From assembly GCF_010728725.1 (NCBI RefSeq), contig NZ_AP022606.1, positions 1-64,000 of the forward strand: 64,000 nucleotides of DNA, written 5' to 3'. The position numbers were made by a program, and so were the translations under genes. This document shows positions 23,140-31,741 of this stretch, one piece after another. The DNA is from Mycobacterium branderi (GTDB taxonomy: Bacteria > Actinomycetota > Actinomycetes > Mycobacteriales > Mycobacteriaceae). Under the pieces are notes generated by a model. It saw only the letters and a list, made by a program, of their open reading frames with translations, had not been told where the DNA came from and ran no database searches. How positions within the stretch are numbered: the stretch's first letter is position 1; each line of letters starts with the position of its first letter.

Positions 23140-23687
23140 CAGTAACCTTTCTGTTTGCCGAGCATGTTGGCGTGGATGGCGTCGATGCGGCCCCGGGCCT
23201 CGGCGGCGACGTAGGGGTCGGCGGTGACGCTCATTTCGTTGTCCTGCAAGCGTTCGCCCGCGTCGCTCCAGTTGGTTGAGCCCTGAACCACCCAAAGGTT
23301 GTCGACCACAACCATTTTCATGTGCATGATGCGGCCGTGTTCGCTTCGTCCGATAGCGATCGACGACGCCGGATAGTCCTGCTCGGCGAGCAGCTGGCGT
23401 TCGTGGACGCCGCCGGCCTGCGAGCTGTCCAGGGTGAGCTGCACGTAGCAGTGCTCTTGAACGAGCTTGCTGCGCAGTATTTCTGCGAGCTGCGGGTCGT
23501 CAAATCCGTACATGGCGACAACCAGGGAGTGCTGGGCGCTGTTGAGCAGATAGCACAATGCGCCGTGCACGTCGTCGACCGGGGCGTAGAGGGTGCGCCG
23601 GTGCTCGGGATAGCCGGGCGGCAGCGGTTGGGTGCGGTATTTGTCGAGCACCGACAGGCTGTAGAGAGGGTGAGCGCGGGTGCTCAT
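23139..23687 (-). CDS. Phospholipase D-superfamily nuclease-like protein, 182 aa
   Basis: One HKD motif is clear: HMKMVVVDNLWVVQGSTNWS (His-x-Lys-x4-Asp with the usual Gly-Ser-x-Asn). The N-terminal half (ALCYLLNSAQHSLVVAMYGF) matches the first strand-helix of the fold. Single-HKD members of about 180 aa (Nuc/BfiI type) act as dimers and cleave DNA or phosphodiesters. No signal peptide. Sits between tail genes and lysin A, coupled to membrane proteins on both sides. Substrate unknown. Confidence 0.75.
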   Translation of the reverse strand: MSTRAHPLYSLSVLDKYRTQPLPPGYPEHRRTLYAPVDDVHGALCYLLNSAQHSLVVAMYGFDDPQLAEILRSKLVQEHCYVQLTLDSSQAGGVHERQLLAEQDYPASSIAIGRSEHGRIMHMKMVVVDNLWVVQGSTNWSDAGERLQDNEMSVTADPYVAAEARGRIDAIHANMLGKQKGY

Positions 23688-23803
23688 TTGTTGTCCTTGT
23701 GGCCGTGATGGATGGCGCGGCCGACGTATTCGAGGATGGCGCCGATGGCAGCTGAGGCGAGGCCGCCGGTCGCGAAGGCGGTCAGCCAGCCGGTTGCGCT
23801 CAT
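23684..23803 (-). CDS. Small membrane protein, 39 aa
   Basis: MSATGWLTAFATGGLASAAI continues as a hydrophobic helix and ends with a His/Lys-rich tail (HHGHKDNK). ATG 23803; its TGA overlaps the PLD-gene ATG (ATGA). One membrane segment, N-terminus out. Function unknown; part of the same coupled group. Confidence 0.5.
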   Translation of the reverse strand: MSATGWLTAFATGGLASAAIGAILEYVGRAIHHGHKDNK

Positions 23804-23804
23804 G

Positions 23805-24233
23805 TCAGGCGGGTGTGATGACGCCGATGCCGGCTGCCGACCAGTTCACCGCGAACACGCCGTTGGACGGGGACTGCACCCCGCCGAAGTCGACCCAGCC
23901 GATCAGCGGATCGGTTGCGGCTGAGCCGGTTTGGGCGTCGTAGAGCACTGCCTTGTACGCGGAGAATGTGGCGTTGGACCATTGCGCGTTGGCGCCGGTG
24001 AAATCCCAACCTGCTGTGGTGATTGCGATCGACCCGATCACCACACCCCCGGCGGTGTAGCCGGGGCCGCTGATCTCATACGCCTGCGGCGTCGACCAGA
24101 ACTGGTCGGCGGCTTGGTTGGGTGTGTAGCCGGAGCCGACGAGCGCCAGCTTGAGTGTGTCCGATGTCAGGTTGATCTTTCCCTGCGCCAGCGCAGTGAA
24201 GAAGCTGTTGTAGAAGTGAGCGGTTACGGCCAT
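23805..24233 (-). CDS. Tail-associated protein, 142 aa
   Basis: AHFYNSFFTALAQGKINLTS opens a beta-rich protein (DTLKLALVGSGYTPN ... YTAGGVVIGS ... GWVDFGGVQSPSNG) of a type common after the minor tail genes of actinobacterial phages; I would call it a minor structural protein. It is the last gene of the tail module. Confidence 0.6.
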   Translation of the reverse strand: MAVTAHFYNSFFTALAQGKINLTSDTLKLALVGSGYTPNQAADQFWSTPQAYEISGPGYTAGGVVIGSIAITTAGWDFTGANAQWSNATFSAYKAVLYDAQTGSAATDPLIGWVDFGGVQSPSNGVFAVNWSAAGIGVITPA

Positions 24234-24304
24234 GCTGATGAAGCCGCCTTTCTGCGGACGTGTTGTGCGGGAGGGGTTTTCGTTTGAGAGCCGCTGTCAG
24301 CGGG

Positions 24305-25429
24305 CTAGTTCCATTCGATGAGCGTGTAGCCGCCGCCGCCGGAGCCACCGGCGTACCAATTGGCGCCGACGCCGCCACCGCCGCCGCCACCGCCGCCGCC
24401 GTACAGGCCGCCGTTACCGCCGGTGCCGTTGCAGCCGCCGCCGCCGCCTGCGCCTCCGTTACCGGCGGCCGCGTTGGCTGGTGTCGCGCCGCTGCTACTG
24501 CTGCCCGAACCGCCGGTCACGGTCTTCGAGCTGCCGCCATTGCCGCCAGAGCCGAAGGCGCCCTCGCCGCCACCGCCACCACCGCAGCCGACGTTGTTGG
24601 TGGTGTCGCTGGTTCCGGCGCCTCCGTAAGTGGTGCTGCCCGAGCCGCCGGCGGTTCCGGTGTGTGTGGTCGCAGAAACCCCGGTCGCCGACGATGTGCC
24701 GCCAGCGCCGGCAGTGCCGCCGGTTGAGCCGCCGTGGCCGCCCCCGGCCGACAGCGCGACGCCGCCCGAGGTGAACGTCGACGCGGTGCCGTTGCCACCT
24801 GACGACGCCCCTCCGGCACCCACTCCGACCGAGTACGTGGAGCCCAGGGCAGCGACAGGGATCCATACCCGATCGATACGGCCGCCGCCACCACCGCCAC
24901 CGCCGCCGCCGGACAGGCCGCCGTTACCGCCTGCACCGCCGCCGCCGATCAGCGTCACGTAGCAGCCTTTGGTGCCGGCCGGGACGGGCTGGTTGGTGCG
25001 CGCAGTGTTGGTCTCGTTGAACGGCGTGAACGACGAGACGGTCGCGGTGGGCGCCGGCATGGAGGCGGCCGCGGCCATCGCTGGGGCGGCGAGGTTGACG
25101 CCGCTCGATACCGCCGGTGCGGGCATGGAGGCGGCCGCCGACATCGCGGGTGGTGTGATCGTGCCGCTCGTTGAGAGGGCCGGCGCAGGCATGGTTGCGG
25201 TGGCGGCCATCGCCGGGGCCGGCACGATGACCCCCACCGTGGGTGCGGGCATCGTTGCGACGGCCTGCATTCCGGGAACCACCATCATGATGGAGTCCTG
25301 AATGCTGGGCGCGGGCATCTTCGCGATCGCCGACATGGCCGGGACGGTGACTGCTGCGTCGATCACCGGCCACCAGCCCGTCGACGAGGGCGGTGCAGAC
25401 CAAACACTGTCCCCGAACGGCAGCGTCAT
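24305..25429 (-). CDS. Minor tail protein with long glycine-rich C-terminus, 374 aa
   Basis: The first 130 residues are a repeated PAMSAIAKMPAP-type Ala/Met/Pro pattern, then a short beta segment (KGCYVTLIGGGGAGGNGG). From about residue 165 it is over half glycine (GGGGGG runs, GGTAGAGGTSS), ending GYTLIEWN. Glycine-rich tail tips of this kind occur in mycobacteriophages and are likely receptor-contacting fibres. It looks superficially like PE_PGRS but lacks a PE domain. Confidence 0.75.
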   Translation of the reverse strand: MTLPFGDSVWSAPPSSTGWWPVIDAAVTVPAMSAIAKMPAPSIQDSIMMVVPGMQAVATMPAPTVGVIVPAPAMAATATMPAPALSTSGTITPPAMSAAASMPAPAVSSGVNLAAPAMAAAASMPAPTATVSSFTPFNETNTARTNQPVPAGTKGCYVTLIGGGGAGGNGGLSGGGGGGGGGGRIDRVWIPVAALGSTYSVGVGAGGASSGGNGTASTFTSGGVALSAGGGHGGSTGGTAGAGGTSSATGVSATTHTGTAGGSGSTTYGGAGTSDTTNNVGCGGGGGGEGAFGSGGNGGSSKTVTGGSGSSSSGATPANAAAGNGGAGGGGGCNGTGGNGGLYGGGGGGGGGGVGANWYAGGSGGGGYTLIEWN

Positions 25430-27792
25430 GACTGGTACGCCCTAATCCATGCTTGGCCATCAGCGCCCGCGCCGCCGAACGAATACGGCGCCGCACCGCC
25501 GCCACCACCCCCGGGCGCGCTGCCGGCGAAGCTTTCGTTCGCCGTGCCCCCGCCGTAATAGATGACGCCGTTGTAGGTTTCGTTTCCGGGTGAGGCGCCG
25601 TATTGACTGGTTGGGATGCCCGATCCCCCTGCGCCGCCGGGACAGGTCAGTGTGTGCTGGGTGCCGCCAGGGTCGGTCCACTGGAATGTGGTCGCGGTGC
25701 CTGGAAGTCCGGCGGTGAAGTATTGAATCTGCTGCGGCCCACCGGCACCCACGGTGACGGTGATCGTGCCGCCGGGCGCAATATCGGTTCCGACAACCAG
25801 GGTTCCCACGTTCCAGCTGCCGGCCGAACCGCCCTGCCCTCCGCTGTAGCCTTGCTCGCCCTGGCCGGCGCCGCCGCCGCCGACGCCGGCAAGGTCGAGC
25901 TTGTTGCCCGCAACCATCCAAGGCGGCAGCGTGAAGGTGTATTGGCCGGCCGCGGTGTAGGTGCTCGTTACGGGTGGCTGGTAGTTCGGCGGTATGTTGC
26001 TCACCCCGAGCCCGACGTATGGGGTGTTGCCGGTGTAGGTGATGCCGCTCGATAGCGCGGTGGGCCCGCTGGATCCGGTGTTGCGGGTGAAGCCGGTCTG
26101 TTTCGTGTTCGCGCTCGGGTGGTTGGTTTGCCAAGATTGGCCCAGCCCGGCGATGTACACGGTGCCGGAGCCGACGACCTGGTATTCGACCAGGATGACA
26201 TCGCCTGGGTTGACCGGGATTTCGTCTGCGTAGGGGAAGGTGTAGACGTTCCACTGCCCGGTCGTCGACAGGTTGGTGTGCAGGTCGCCGGAGCTGAACA
26301 GCGGCGTGATGTTGCCGGAGCTGTCCATCTTGGCGAAGTTCAGGTAGAACGCTGTGACGGTGCCGGAGTAGTAGCCCCACCACTGGTGAAAGCCGAGGGT
26401 TTTCGCCTGGCTGGCGCGCAGAAAGCCGCCGGCCGACGCGGATTGGGTCGCCGTCACCGTCGAGGGAGCCGAACCGGAGCCCAGCGATTGCAGGCTCATG
26501 TTGGACTCGACGGTTTCCTCAAGGCCGGCCGAGACCGCCCGGTTGTCCTGAATGCCGAGCGTGTTGGTGGCGTTCTGCGCCAACGTCATCGCGTTGACGG
26601 TGACGTGCGCGGTGCTCTGCACCGCCTGCGTCACCGTCGACAGCGGGTTGCCGCTGCTCGACACCCCCGACAGATTGAGCGCGTTCGCCAGTGTGGTGGC
26701 GAGGTTGTCCCACGTGTTTTGGATCGTCGAGCCGATGTCTTCGATGCCCTGAATCCCGTTGATGGCGGACGCGGGAACGCCGGACAGCAGATTCGAGGGG
26801 ATCGTGTTGACCTTCTTCACCGAGCCGTCGTCGAACCACACCTGCCCCGCAGTCGCAATCGCGTCCACCAGGGGGCGCAGAAAGACCGTGTCAACGCTGC
26901 CGTCAATCGGGACGGTGAAGGTTTGCGAAAGCTGCTGCCACACCGACTGGCTCGCTGGCGGGTTGGTGAACTCGGCCAGCACGACCGATGACACGCGTTG
27001 CGGCACCTGCATACCGGCGAACTTGTACTGCAGCACCTCCAGCCGGATTGGGTTGGTTCCGGTGTAGACGAGACCGGCCCACTTCGCCCAGATCGACATG
27101 GCGAGCTGCTCGCCGGGCGTGACCGGGATCGGGTTGCCGACATCGGAGTAGAGGTATGCGCCGTCGGGTTGGATCAGCAGCGAACCGGGGTTGGTGCGCC
27201 CGGTGGTGCCGTCCCAGGTGATCTGCGGGGCGCGCGCCGACACCGACGCCGCGGTGTCGAAGCCGGGCGCCCACAGCAGTTCGGGGTTGATGTCGACGAT
27301 GTGCGCGCCCGCGAGCACAACACCGGTTGCGGGGCGCAGCTGGCCGGCGATGTTCAATCCGGGGATGGCCTGCAGCGCGTTAGCGAAGTCCCCGAACGGG
27401 TTTCCGGTCGACAAGCCTTGCAGCGAGTTGACCAGCTGGTTGATCGCGTCTTTGCCTTGCGACAGGATCTGCGACACCGGGTTGTTGGTGCCGGAGCCGC
27501 CGAACAACTGGACCACGTTGTCGATGGCCTGCTGCACATCGGTTGCGGCGCCGTTGATGTCGGACTGCAAGGTGTTCGACCACGACGACAGCTGCGCGAG
27601 CACACCGCTGAGGTTTTGGCCGGTGACCACGCCGATCAACGCTTGGACAACCCAGCGCAGGAATCCCAGGACGAGCTGTTGGCCGATGGCCTCGATCTGC
27701 TGCGGCGTGAACGCCGGTGTGTTGAGGCTCGAGCCGGGCGCGTAGTGGACGCTTGGGTTGGGTGTCGTCCATGAGGGGGCCGGGTTGGTCAT
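25426..27792 (-). CDS. Large minor tail protein, 788 aa
   Basis: N-terminal helix region (TPQQIEAIGQQLVLGFLRWV, VVQALIGVVTGQN), a jelly-roll/carbohydrate-binding-like centre (WDGTTGRTNPGSLLIQPDGA), and a C-terminal glycine-rich module (GVGGGGAGQGEQGYSGGQGG). The layout matches the largest minor tail proteins of mycobacterial siphoviruses, likely host-surface binding. Overlaps both neighbours by 4 bases. Confidence 0.8.
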   Translation of the reverse strand: MTNPAPSWTTPNPSVHYAPGSSLNTPAFTPQQIEAIGQQLVLGFLRWVVQALIGVVTGQNLSGVLAQLSSWSNTLQSDINGAATDVQQAIDNVVQLFGGSGTNNPVSQILSQGKDAINQLVNSLQGLSTGNPFGDFANALQAIPGLNIAGQLRPATGVVLAGAHIVDINPELLWAPGFDTAASVSARAPQITWDGTTGRTNPGSLLIQPDGAYLYSDVGNPIPVTPGEQLAMSIWAKWAGLVYTGTNPIRLEVLQYKFAGMQVPQRVSSVVLAEFTNPPASQSVWQQLSQTFTVPIDGSVDTVFLRPLVDAIATAGQVWFDDGSVKKVNTIPSNLLSGVPASAINGIQGIEDIGSTIQNTWDNLATTLANALNLSGVSSSGNPLSTVTQAVQSTAHVTVNAMTLAQNATNTLGIQDNRAVSAGLEETVESNMSLQSLGSGSAPSTVTATQSASAGGFLRASQAKTLGFHQWWGYYSGTVTAFYLNFAKMDSSGNITPLFSSGDLHTNLSTTGQWNVYTFPYADEIPVNPGDVILVEYQVVGSGTVYIAGLGQSWQTNHPSANTKQTGFTRNTGSSGPTALSSGITYTGNTPYVGLGVSNIPPNYQPPVTSTYTAAGQYTFTLPPWMVAGNKLDLAGVGGGGAGQGEQGYSGGQGGSAGSWNVGTLVVGTDIAPGGTITVTVGAGGPQQIQYFTAGLPGTATTFQWTDPGGTQHTLTCPGGAGGSGIPTSQYGASPGNETYNGVIYYGGGTANESFAGSAPGGGGGGAAPYSFGGAGADGQAWIRAYQS

Positions 27793-28892
27793 GACGCGAC
27801 GGGTATAGCCCAGACGGTGAAGCGGCAGCGGCCGGTCGAATACTCGTCGTTGGTCGACGCCTGATCCTCGGCGTTGAGGAAGATCGTCGCCTCAGTGTTG
27901 GCTGGCACCTTCCCGTAACCGCTGGCGAACAGGCCGGTGCCCTCGGGGCCGATCACCGGCGGCGGCGGCGTCGCGCCCAACGTGCCGAAGCCGCGGCCGA
28001 TCTCGGTGCCCGTCTGGGTGTTGTTGCCCGTGGCGTTCAGCCGCGCAACCAAATCAACCTGCGTGTTAGCGGTGCCGGAGACTTCGCAGGACGCGAACAC
28101 GATCGGCACATATGCGGTCGGGCGCCCCTGGATCGTCAGTGTCTCGAGCGTGCGGATCTCCCCGGCGGACGGCCCGGTTGTCGGGATGCCGGTCACGTTG
28201 TACACGGCCGCGAAGGGGATCGGCTGCCATTGCGCCTTGGTGTTGGTGGCGTCGTAGCCGATCATGTAGCCCGCCAGCGGTGTGCCCTCAAGGTCGACGG
28301 GCTGCGGGTTGATCAGCGTGTTGGGCGCGGGCGCGCCCGGCTGGCCTTGCGGGATACCGAAAGCCAGCGCGTAGTGCGACGATTGGCCCGGGCCACCAGG
28401 CGACAGCGGAGTAATCTCCACCGTCGCCGGGGAGCCGGGCGAGAGCGTGGCAGCCGACGCTGAATCGAACAGCGCGGGCTCGCCCGGGGGCCCGTCGAAC
28501 ACCGGCGGCACGTTCACCACAGCCCCGTTGGGCCCGAACACGCACACCGCGGTTTGTGTTTCACCGGGGTTGAGGCCGCCCGGGAACAGGGTTGGCCCGT
28601 TGTAGAGCGCCGCACCGGCCGGGTATCCCTCCGGGTTGAATGTCCACTCCCCCACCGGGTAGCTCACGCCGCTGGCGGTAATGTCATAGTCAACCAGCAG
28701 CACCGCGCCGCTCGCGGGCGCGTTGGTGAACGTCAGCGTCGACGCGGCCGACTCGGTGTAATCGACGCCGAGGTGCAGCCGCTCGCCGTTCTCGTAAACC
28801 CGCGTGCTGCCAGTCACATACGGCTGGCTTGTCGCGAACACCTTGTTGGTGCCATTCACCGCACCAGAGGGTGTCTCACCGTAGATGCTCAA
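27789..28892 (-). CDS. Minor tail protein, 367 aa
   Basis: Starts MSIYGETPSGAVNGTNKVFA with VYENGERLHLGVDYTES, a phage fibre N-terminal pattern; the middle has Pro/Gly-rich collagen-like spacing; the C-terminus is beta-rich (TLTIQGRPTAYVPIVFAS). Part of the tail-tip gene set. Confidence 0.7.
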   Translation of the reverse strand: MSIYGETPSGAVNGTNKVFATSQPYVTGSTRVYENGERLHLGVDYTESAASTLTFTNAPASGAVLLVDYDITASGVSYPVGEWTFNPEGYPAGAALYNGPTLFPGGLNPGETQTAVCVFGPNGAVVNVPPVFDGPPGEPALFDSASAATLSPGSPATVEITPLSPGGPGQSSHYALAFGIPQGQPGAPAPNTLINPQPVDLEGTPLAGYMIGYDATNTKAQWQPIPFAAVYNVTGIPTTGPSAGEIRTLETLTIQGRPTAYVPIVFASCEVSGTANTQVDLVARLNATGNNTQTGTEIGRGFGTLGATPPPPVIGPEGTGLFASGYGKVPANTEATIFLNAEDQASTNDEYSTGRCRFTVWAIPVAS

Positions 28893-28906
28893 CGTATTTC
28901 AGCTCC

Positions 28907-30656
28907 TTAGCTGTTCGGGGGGGCCAGCAGCGCGAGCATGGCGTCTTCTTCGAGGCCGACGATCTTGCGCTGAATGATCGTCATCGGGGCCTCTTCACGC
29001 CTGCCGTCGCCGACCTGGACGTCGATGCGGCCGCGCACCTGCACGTTGTCGGTGACCTTGATCTCGTCGAGATAATCCGTGTAGAGGGTGTTGCGGCGGA
29101 TGATCGACGCCAGCGTGGCCGGGAAAACGTCTTTCCCTAAGCGCCAGGGCATTCCGTTGTAGAACGTGAACTGCGCGGCCGGGTAACCGGCCGTGTCCCA
29201 CGACGCGGATATGGCGGCAAAGAGGGTGTCGATGTCGTAGGTCGACTGCGTCGGGAAGAACCGCTCCGGAAACCCATACGGACCGAGTTGCACACGGCGG
29301 TCGAAGAATTCGAACAGTTCGAACGCCAGGAAGGCGTTGTCCAGGATGCCATCCAGCAGCGTGTTCGAGATGCCGGTAATGCCGATCGTCATCATCAGCA
29401 GATCGACCAGCCACTCCAAGGTGGCGTTCATAGCGTCGTTGAGTCAGGTTTGCCCTCGGGCTTGTCCCCCCTCGGTTTCCCAAGGGGGGACAAGCCCACT
29501 GGGGCGATCGTCCCCCGAGGATGATTTGCCAGCACACCGGGTGGTGGTGGGCGATGTCCATCGACACGATGCCCGAGTCGTCGACGTCGGCGTTGAACAC
29601 CACCCACGGCGGGTTGAAGTTCACACCCAACGTCGGTGCGATCTCAATGTTGGAGCCGGGCGGCACGTACTCGTTGTTCGGATTCAGGAACGGCGCCAGC
29701 GCGTTACCGAGCAGGCCGCCCTCCAGGTCCACCAGGTCTCGCACCGCGCCGTCTACGATCGTGCCCGTGGGGCCCGTAACCCCTTGGTAGTCCTTGAGAT
29801 TGAAGCACATCGTGGCGACCTGCAGATCCCACAACAAGCCTTCGGGTTGCGGGTCGCCAGGCAGCCACAAATCCATCGACGCGTACAGGCCGTTGTCGGC
29901 GAGCTGCTGGCGCATCAGTTTCCAGCAGGTGTCCATGCGGCCGTGAATCGCGATCCACGGCGACGTGTCGGTGAGCGGGTCGGTTGGCACCACACACACC
30001 GGGGTGGTGACCATCTGCATCAAATCCGTCAGCGACAAGTCCTGCTGCATCAGCAGCGTGCCGAACCAGGTGCGCCAATCGAGATCAAGTGAGCCGAGGG
30101 TGTTGAACAGCTCCCACAACCCCAGCTGCAGGCGCATGCAGTTTTCGGCCACAAGGGTTTTGAATACCGTGATGGCGGGGCCGATCAGGATCGCCTCGGA
30201 CGGCTGAATTTCGATGGGCAGAAAAGGCTCTGGCCATGCGGTTATCCGGTCGAGCATGGTCAGGTCGCCGACCAGCTCGCACTCCACCGTCTCGGTGCCG
30301 TCTTCGTAGAGTTTGTCGTGGGCGACGTCGACGCGGCCCGACCAGCGCAGCGCACCGTCGGCGATTTCGATCACCACCGGCACTACGGTGGTGTCGCAGG
30401 TCAACGCCAGCTGCGCGAACGGGTCGGCGCCTTTGAGTTTCAGCGTGCCGTCCGGCAGCTTCAACCTGGGGAAGGTGCAGGTCATTTCGATGTAGTCGCC
30501 GCACTGGCCTTGCGACACGTAGTAGTCGCTGTAGAGGCTGACCGTGATGTCGGTCGGTATCGCCTCATCCGGACGCGCCAGCTGGTAGGCAGCCTGCATC
30601 GCCGCAACCGGATCGGAGCCTGTGAGCGCCGCCAGCTGCTCGTTGGGGGCGCTCAT
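28907..30656 (-). pseudogene. Gp37-like minor tail protein, split by a hairpin insertion
   Basis: The N-terminal part from ATG 30656 (about 384 aa) reads normally to ILGGRSPQW near 29501. The family's continuation (NDAMNATLEWLVDLLMMTIG ... YTDYLDEIKV) resumes in another frame at about 29443 and runs to 28907. Between them lie about 52 extra bases forming a 14-bp-stem hairpin, with a TGA five codons before ATG 29431. Homologues are single proteins of roughly 560-590 aa as I recall. Either a real disruption, a bypassed insertion, or two separate polypeptides. Confidence 0.65.
29458..29497. repeat. Perfect 14-bp inverted repeat inside a tail gene
   Basis: GGGCTTGTCCCCCC (29458-29471) and GGGGGGACAAGCCC (29484-29497) with a 12-base loop. 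Outer arms CCTCGGG (29454-29460) and CCCGAGG (29514-29520) add a second, looser pairing. It lies exactly where the minor tail gene loses its frame. No T-run, no obvious target-site duplication and no second copy of this sequence in the window. Confidence 0.9.
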
Positions 30657-31741
30657 TCAGGCCAGACCCTCATCGGTGTCACCGACGCCACCATTTTGCT
30701 CGCAGGGGTGCCCCCGGTGATGGAGCAGGCGATGCTGGCCACCTGCGCGTACTCCGGTTGCGTCACACCGGGAATCGGGTTCGTGTAGTTGCCGGTGACC
30801 AAAGAATTCAGCGGGCCCTGCGGCGGCAGGATCCCGAACAGCGACTCAAACTGCTGCAGCAGCGGCGGCACATTGTTGCCCGACACGAAGTTCACCAGCG
30901 CCTCGATCAACTTCTGCGTCGGCGTGAGGCTGGGCTGCTGCACCGCCCCCGGCGGCGTCAGGTCGACCACCCGCGGCAGCCGGGGAAGCGTGTTGAACTG
31001 CACGATCTGGCCGGCTTCGAGCGGCCCGAACGTGATCATGGTCGTCGAGCCGGGCCCGTTGGAGAACGCGAATGTGCCCGGCCCGTAACACAGAATGCTC
31101 GGGTAGCCGCCTTCGTCCTGGTCGCCGATGTTGAGCAGCTGCAGCCAGCCCGACCCGGAGCCGGTCCAGCCGTTCTTGCTGCGCGGGAACTGGTCGGTCG
31201 ATGGCATCCCGAGCCAGAAAGCCAGATCGTTGCGGATCTTGTGCGTGAACTCTTGGTAGAGCACCAGCCGCGGCAGCTTCTGCAGCTGGTCGCTCCACGG
31301 CTCACCCCAGCGGGCCGGGAACCACCAATAGCCGCGGTCCAGCGTCCAGTACTCCAGCTTGCCCTGCAGGGTGGGTTTCCACGCGCCGATCCACTCCGAG
31401 ACGAGCTTCGACATGCCCTGCGGTGTGTTGGCGTGCGCTTCGAGCTGCATCGTCAGGTTGCAGGTGTCGTAGACGGTGCCCGTCCAGGTGACGCCGGGCT
31501 GGCGGGCGCCTTTGAGGTCGATGTGCTTGAAACCCGGTGTCAGCCCGGACAATCCGCCCGACAGAATGATGCCGTCCTGGATTCCCGGCCACGGCGCCAT
31601 CGCGCCGGACAGATAGAACTGCGAGTTGCTGTCCGGGCTGGTGAACCAGATGTTTTGAATGTCGCCGGACAGCAGATCGTCCGCGCCCTGCGGCAACACG
31701 ATGCTGCTTCCGGTCGCGGCGATGACCGGGTAGGTGGTCAT
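30653..31741 (-). CDS. Minor tail protein (distal-tail type), 362 aa
   Basis: Directly follows the tape measure gene (overlap of 4 bases), the position of the Dit-like baseplate hub in siphoviruses. Beta-rich N-terminal half (NIWFTSPDSNSQFYLSG, LKGARQPGVTWTGTVYDTCN) and C-terminal galectin-like half. Conserved aromatic stretch YWTLDRGYWWFPARWGEPW. Confidence 0.75.
   Translation of the reverse strand: MTTYPVIAATGSSIVLPQGADDLLSGDIQNIWFTSPDSNSQFYLSGAMAPWPGIQDGIILSGGLSGLTPGFKHIDLKGARQPGVTWTGTVYDTCNLTMQLEAHANTPQGMSKLVSEWIGAWKPTLQGKLEYWTLDRGYWWFPARWGEPWSDQLQKLPRLVLYQEFTHKIRNDLAFWLGMPSTDQFPRSKNGWTGSGSGWLQLLNIGDQDEGGYPSILCYGPGTFAFSNGPGSTTMITFGPLEAGQIVQFNTLPRLPRVVDLTPPGAVQQPSLTPTQKLIEALVNFVSGNNVPPLLQQFESLFGILPPQGPLNSLVTGNYTNPIPGVTQPEYAQVASIACSITGGTPASKMVASVTPMRVWPE

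Noticed and set aside
24305..25429. PE_PGRS-like glycine-rich protein as a possible PE partner for the PPE gene
   Set aside because: It has no PE domain and lies within the tail gene series; glycine-rich minor tail proteins are common in mycobacteriophages.
29458..29497. The tail-gene hairpin as an ordinary transcription terminator
   Set aside because: It lies inside a gene whose protein continues beyond it and in the middle of the tail operon; no T-run follows. The similar hairpin at 37483-37522 is between genes and was accepted as terminator-like.
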